A stretch of 6,851 bases of DNA, taken from assembly GCA_016284485.1 (NCBI GenBank), contig JAEEOX010000027.1:1-6851 (forward strand), read 5' to 3'. Source of the DNA: Bacillota bacterium (GTDB taxonomy: Bacteria; Bacillota; Clostridia; Peptostreptococcales; Anaerovoracaceae). Below the pieces are notes generated by a model. The model was not told the DNA's origin. It did no database searches and saw only the letters and a list, made by a program, of their open reading frames with translations. Below are positions 5,580-6,851 of the stretch, piece by piece. The translations under genes were made by a program, and so were the position numbers. Numbering within the stretch: position 1 is the first letter of the stretch; each line of letters starts with the position of its first letter.

Positions 5580-5883
5580 ACGGCCGCAATCGAGGGAAAC
5601 GGCAATTGCGGCCGTCCTGACCAGCCATAAGACCCGGCCGCAATCGAAGAATATGCTAATTGCGGCCGTCTTGACTGCCTGCGAATCCGGCCGCAAGCGA
5701 AGAAAACGGCAATTGTGGCCGTCTTGATTGGTCTGCGAACCCGGCCGCAATCGAAGAAAATGCCAATTGCGGCCGTCTTGACTGCCTGCGAATCCAGCCG
5801 CAATTTAAGAAAACGGCAATTGCGGCCGACCTGACCACCCGTAAGACCCGGCCGCAATCGACCAAAACAGCAAATGCGGCCGG
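5578..5883. repeat. Array of six 32-bp imperfect palindromes with 21-22 bp linkers
   Basis: Each unit has a left arm GGCCGCAAT and a right arm ATTGCGGCC around a 14-nt A-rich middle (like CGAAGAAAATGCCA). Units lie at 5582-5613, 5636-5667, 5689-5720, 5743-5774, 5796-5827 and 5850-5881. All are exactly 32 bp; start-to-start distances are 54, 53, 54, 53 and 54. Unit 1 extends to a 13-bp perfect stem (5578-5590 / 5605-5617). Unit 3 keeps pairing through a G-T wobble (TTGTGGCC), unit 5 has one arm-end mismatch, and unit 6 gains two outer pairs (CCGGCCGCA / TGCGGCCGG). Linkers are related, not unique: those at 5668-5688 and 5775-5795 are identical, and those at 5614-5635 and 5828-5849 are near copies. 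The array sits between the divergent pncB and radA promoters. No protein is encoded. Function unknown. Confidence 0.93.
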
Positions 5884-5889
5884 AACACG

Positions 5890-5930
5890 CCTCCGCCACG
5901 CCCCGCCAAGCCCCCGCCCCGCGCCGCAAA
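5890..5930. other. C-rich right flank of the palindrome array
   Basis: A C-rich stretch with CCCC, CCCCC and CCCC runs (5901-5904, 5911-5915, 5917-5920). It partly mirrors the G-rich left flank in inverted orientation. It lies just upstream of the radA -35. No gene or recognised site was seen in it. Confidence 0.4.
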
Positions 5931-5938
5931 ACTGCCAC

Positions 5939-5967
5939 TTGCCCCTTTTATGGCACTGTGATATACT
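5939..5967 (+). promoter_or_regulatory. Promoter of radA
   Basis: TTGCCC (5939-5944) is separated by 17 bp from TATACT (5962-5967), which is preceded by TGA (5959-5961), an extended -10. Transcription should start near 5974, giving a leader of about 90 nt. Confidence 0.72.
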
Positions 5968-5973
5968 CAAAAC

Positions 5974-5987
5974 AGAACGGATGTTCT
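5974..5987. promoter_or_regulatory. SOS-box-like LexA site at radA
   Basis: AGAACGGATGTTCT is a dyad with GAAC-N4-GTTC at its core. It agrees with the Gram-positive LexA (DinR) consensus CGAACRNRYGTTYC at every specified position except the two outermost. It lies immediately after the -10 and over the expected start site, a position suited to repression. RadA acts in recombinational repair, so induction by DNA damage is plausible. Confidence 0.6.
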
Positions 5988-5998
5988 TTTGAAAGGAA

Positions 5999-6043
5999 CG
6001 GCGGGCGCGGCCCGCCGATCATATGAGGCGGCCTCAAGCCGCC
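5999..6043 (+). promoter_or_regulatory. Two GC-rich hairpins in the radA leader
   Basis: CGGCGGGC (5999-6006), GCG, GCCCGCCG (6010-6017) forms an 8-bp stem. It is followed by GGCGGC (6027-6032), CTCAA, GCCGCC (6038-6043). Neither has a T-run, so they are not classical terminators. They may shape stability or translation of the radA message; the ribosome binding site (GGTGA, 6054-6058) lies just beyond and stays unpaired in this fold. Confidence 0.45.
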
Positions 6044-6063
6044 CACGACAATCGGTGACAACT

Positions 6064-6851
6064 ATGGCCAAGAAAGCGAAAACAGTATACGTATGCCAGG
6101 AATGCGGCTATGAATCCCCCAGGTGGATGGGGCAGTGCATCTGCGGCGCCTGGAACTCCTTCGTGGAGGAGAAGGTGCTGCCTGACACATCGGAGGATGT
6201 GAGACAGAGATTCAAGGCGGGATCCAGATCCCCCTCTGTGCTGAGATCCGTGGGCACTCTGAACTACGAGAGGCTGGACACAGGTATCGGCGAGCTCAAC
6301 AGGGTGCTGGGAGGCGGCATGGTGAAGGGATCCCTGATCCTGATATCCGGCGAGCCCGGCATAGGCAAATCGACTTTGATAATACAGACGGCGGAGAACG
6401 TGGCCTCAGGCGGGCACACGGTGCTTTATGTGTCCGGGGAGGAATCCGAGGAACAGATCAAGCTGAGAGCGGACAGAGTCTGCGGAAGCCTGTCCGACAA
6501 GCTTTTCGTCCTGGCGGAGACCAACATAGAGAATGTGGAGACTGCCTGTGAGAACCTGAAACCGGATCTTTTGATCGTGGATTCCATACAGACCATGTAT
6601 TCGGATCAGCTGGACTCGGCGCCGGGATCGATCTCCCAGGTGAGGCAGATCGGAAACGTGCTCATGAGGCTGGGCAAGTCATCGGACATGCCGGTGTTCA
6701 TCGTGGCTCACGTCACCAAGTCCGGCGACCTGGCGGGACCCAAGACGGTGGAGCATCTGGTGGACTGCGTGCTGAACTTCACGGGAGAGCGCGACCAGGA
6801 GATCAGGGTGCTGAGGGCATACAAGAACCGTTTCGGCACCACCTCCGAGAT
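6064..6851 (+). CDS. radA: DNA repair protein RadA (Sms), N-terminal 262 residues
   Basis: RadA is a RecA-like, DnaB-related ATPase that promotes branch migration and strand extension during homologous recombination. The gene runs off the right edge; the usual length is about 450 residues, so the Lon-like C-terminal domain is missing from view. Seen in order: an N-terminal zinc motif with C11, C14, C25 and C27; a linker; the RecA-like core starting RLDTGIGELNRVLGGGMVKGS (70-90); Walker A GEPGIGKST (96-104); YVSGEES (122-128); Walker B LLIVDSIQTM (169-178); AHVTKSGDLAGPKTVEH (215-231); and the RadA-specific KNRFG (254-258). The second zinc knuckle is C-x-C instead of the usual C-x2-C. The ATG at 6064 has GGTGA (6054-6058) five bases upstream, and MAKKAKTVYVCQECG is a typical RadA beginning. 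It has its own promoter, with an SOS-like site beside it. Confidence 0.96.
   Translation, partial: MAKKAKTVYVCQECGYESPRWMGQCICGAWNSFVEEKVLPDTSEDVRQRFKAGSRSPSVLRSVGTLNYERLDTGIGELNRVLGGGMVKGSLILISGEPGIGKSTLIIQTAENVASGGHTVLYVSGEESEEQIKLRADRVCGSLSDKLFVLAETNIENVETACENLKPDLLIVDSIQTMYSDQLDSAPGSISQVRQIGNVLMRLGKSSDMPVFIVAHVTKSGDLAGPKTVEHLVDCVLNFTGERDQEIRVLRAYKNRFGTTSE

Noticed and set aside
5578..5883. Palindrome array as a CRISPR array
   Set aside because: The 32-bp repeats are quite diverged, while the 21-22 bp linkers are related or identical to each other, the reverse of a CRISPR. The linkers are also too short and no cas gene is in view.
5450..5970. Minus-strand open frames through the array encoding a repeat protein with IAVFFDCGR-like segments
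   Set aside because: Repeat spacing alternates 54 and 53 bp, so the similar peptide appears in shifting frames. There is no ribosome binding site, and one of these frames is just the upstream extension of pncB beyond its promoter.

Overview
The window looks like a chromosomal segment from a moderately GC-rich, Gram-positive member of the Clostridia (Bacillota). The evidence is a sortase-anchored Cna-B surface protein, the feoA-feoB-small cysteine-rich protein arrangement common in Firmicutes, strong AGGAGG ribosome binding sites, and a GAAC-N4-GTTC SOS box of the Gram-positive type. Genus cannot be determined from this sequence alone.

Layout. (1) 1-273: 3' end of a surface-protein gene (Cna-B repeat, PPPTGD sorting signal, membrane anchor), closed by a strong terminator at 288-320. 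(2) 334-3054: a ferrous-iron uptake operon. A sigma-A-like promoter overlaps one TTAG/CTAA dyad, and a second dyad with the same spacing lies in the leader. Then follow feoA, feoB and a 58-residue FeoB-associated cysteine-rich membrane protein. (3) 3091-4180: a weak terminator-like hairpin merges into a perfect TATAAT box that drives a PLP-dependent D-cysteine desulfhydrase/ACC deaminase-family gene. (4) 4210-4234: a bidirectional terminator between that gene and the convergent pncB. (5) 5449-4250 (minus strand): pncB, nicotinate phosphoribosyltransferase of NAD salvage, with its own promoter at 5514-5541. (6) 5450-6063: a 614-bp divergent intergenic region with no gene. It holds the two divergent promoters, G-rich and C-rich flanks, and a regular array of six 32-bp imperfect palindromes every 53-54 bp (5582-5881). 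(7) 6064-6851: the first 262 codons of radA, preceded by an extended -10 promoter, an SOS-box-like dyad over the expected transcription start and two GC-rich leader hairpins.

How the genes fit together. FeoA, FeoB and the small protein form one Fe(II) import unit that is probably repressed by a metal-dependent DtxR/MntR-family regulator. The desulfhydrase (sulfide, ammonia and pyruvate from D-cysteine), PncB and RadA are separate transcription units with no obvious pathway link. The least explained element is the palindrome array between pncB and radA. The best regulatory leads are the paired operator-like dyads of the feo operon and the SOS-like site at radA.
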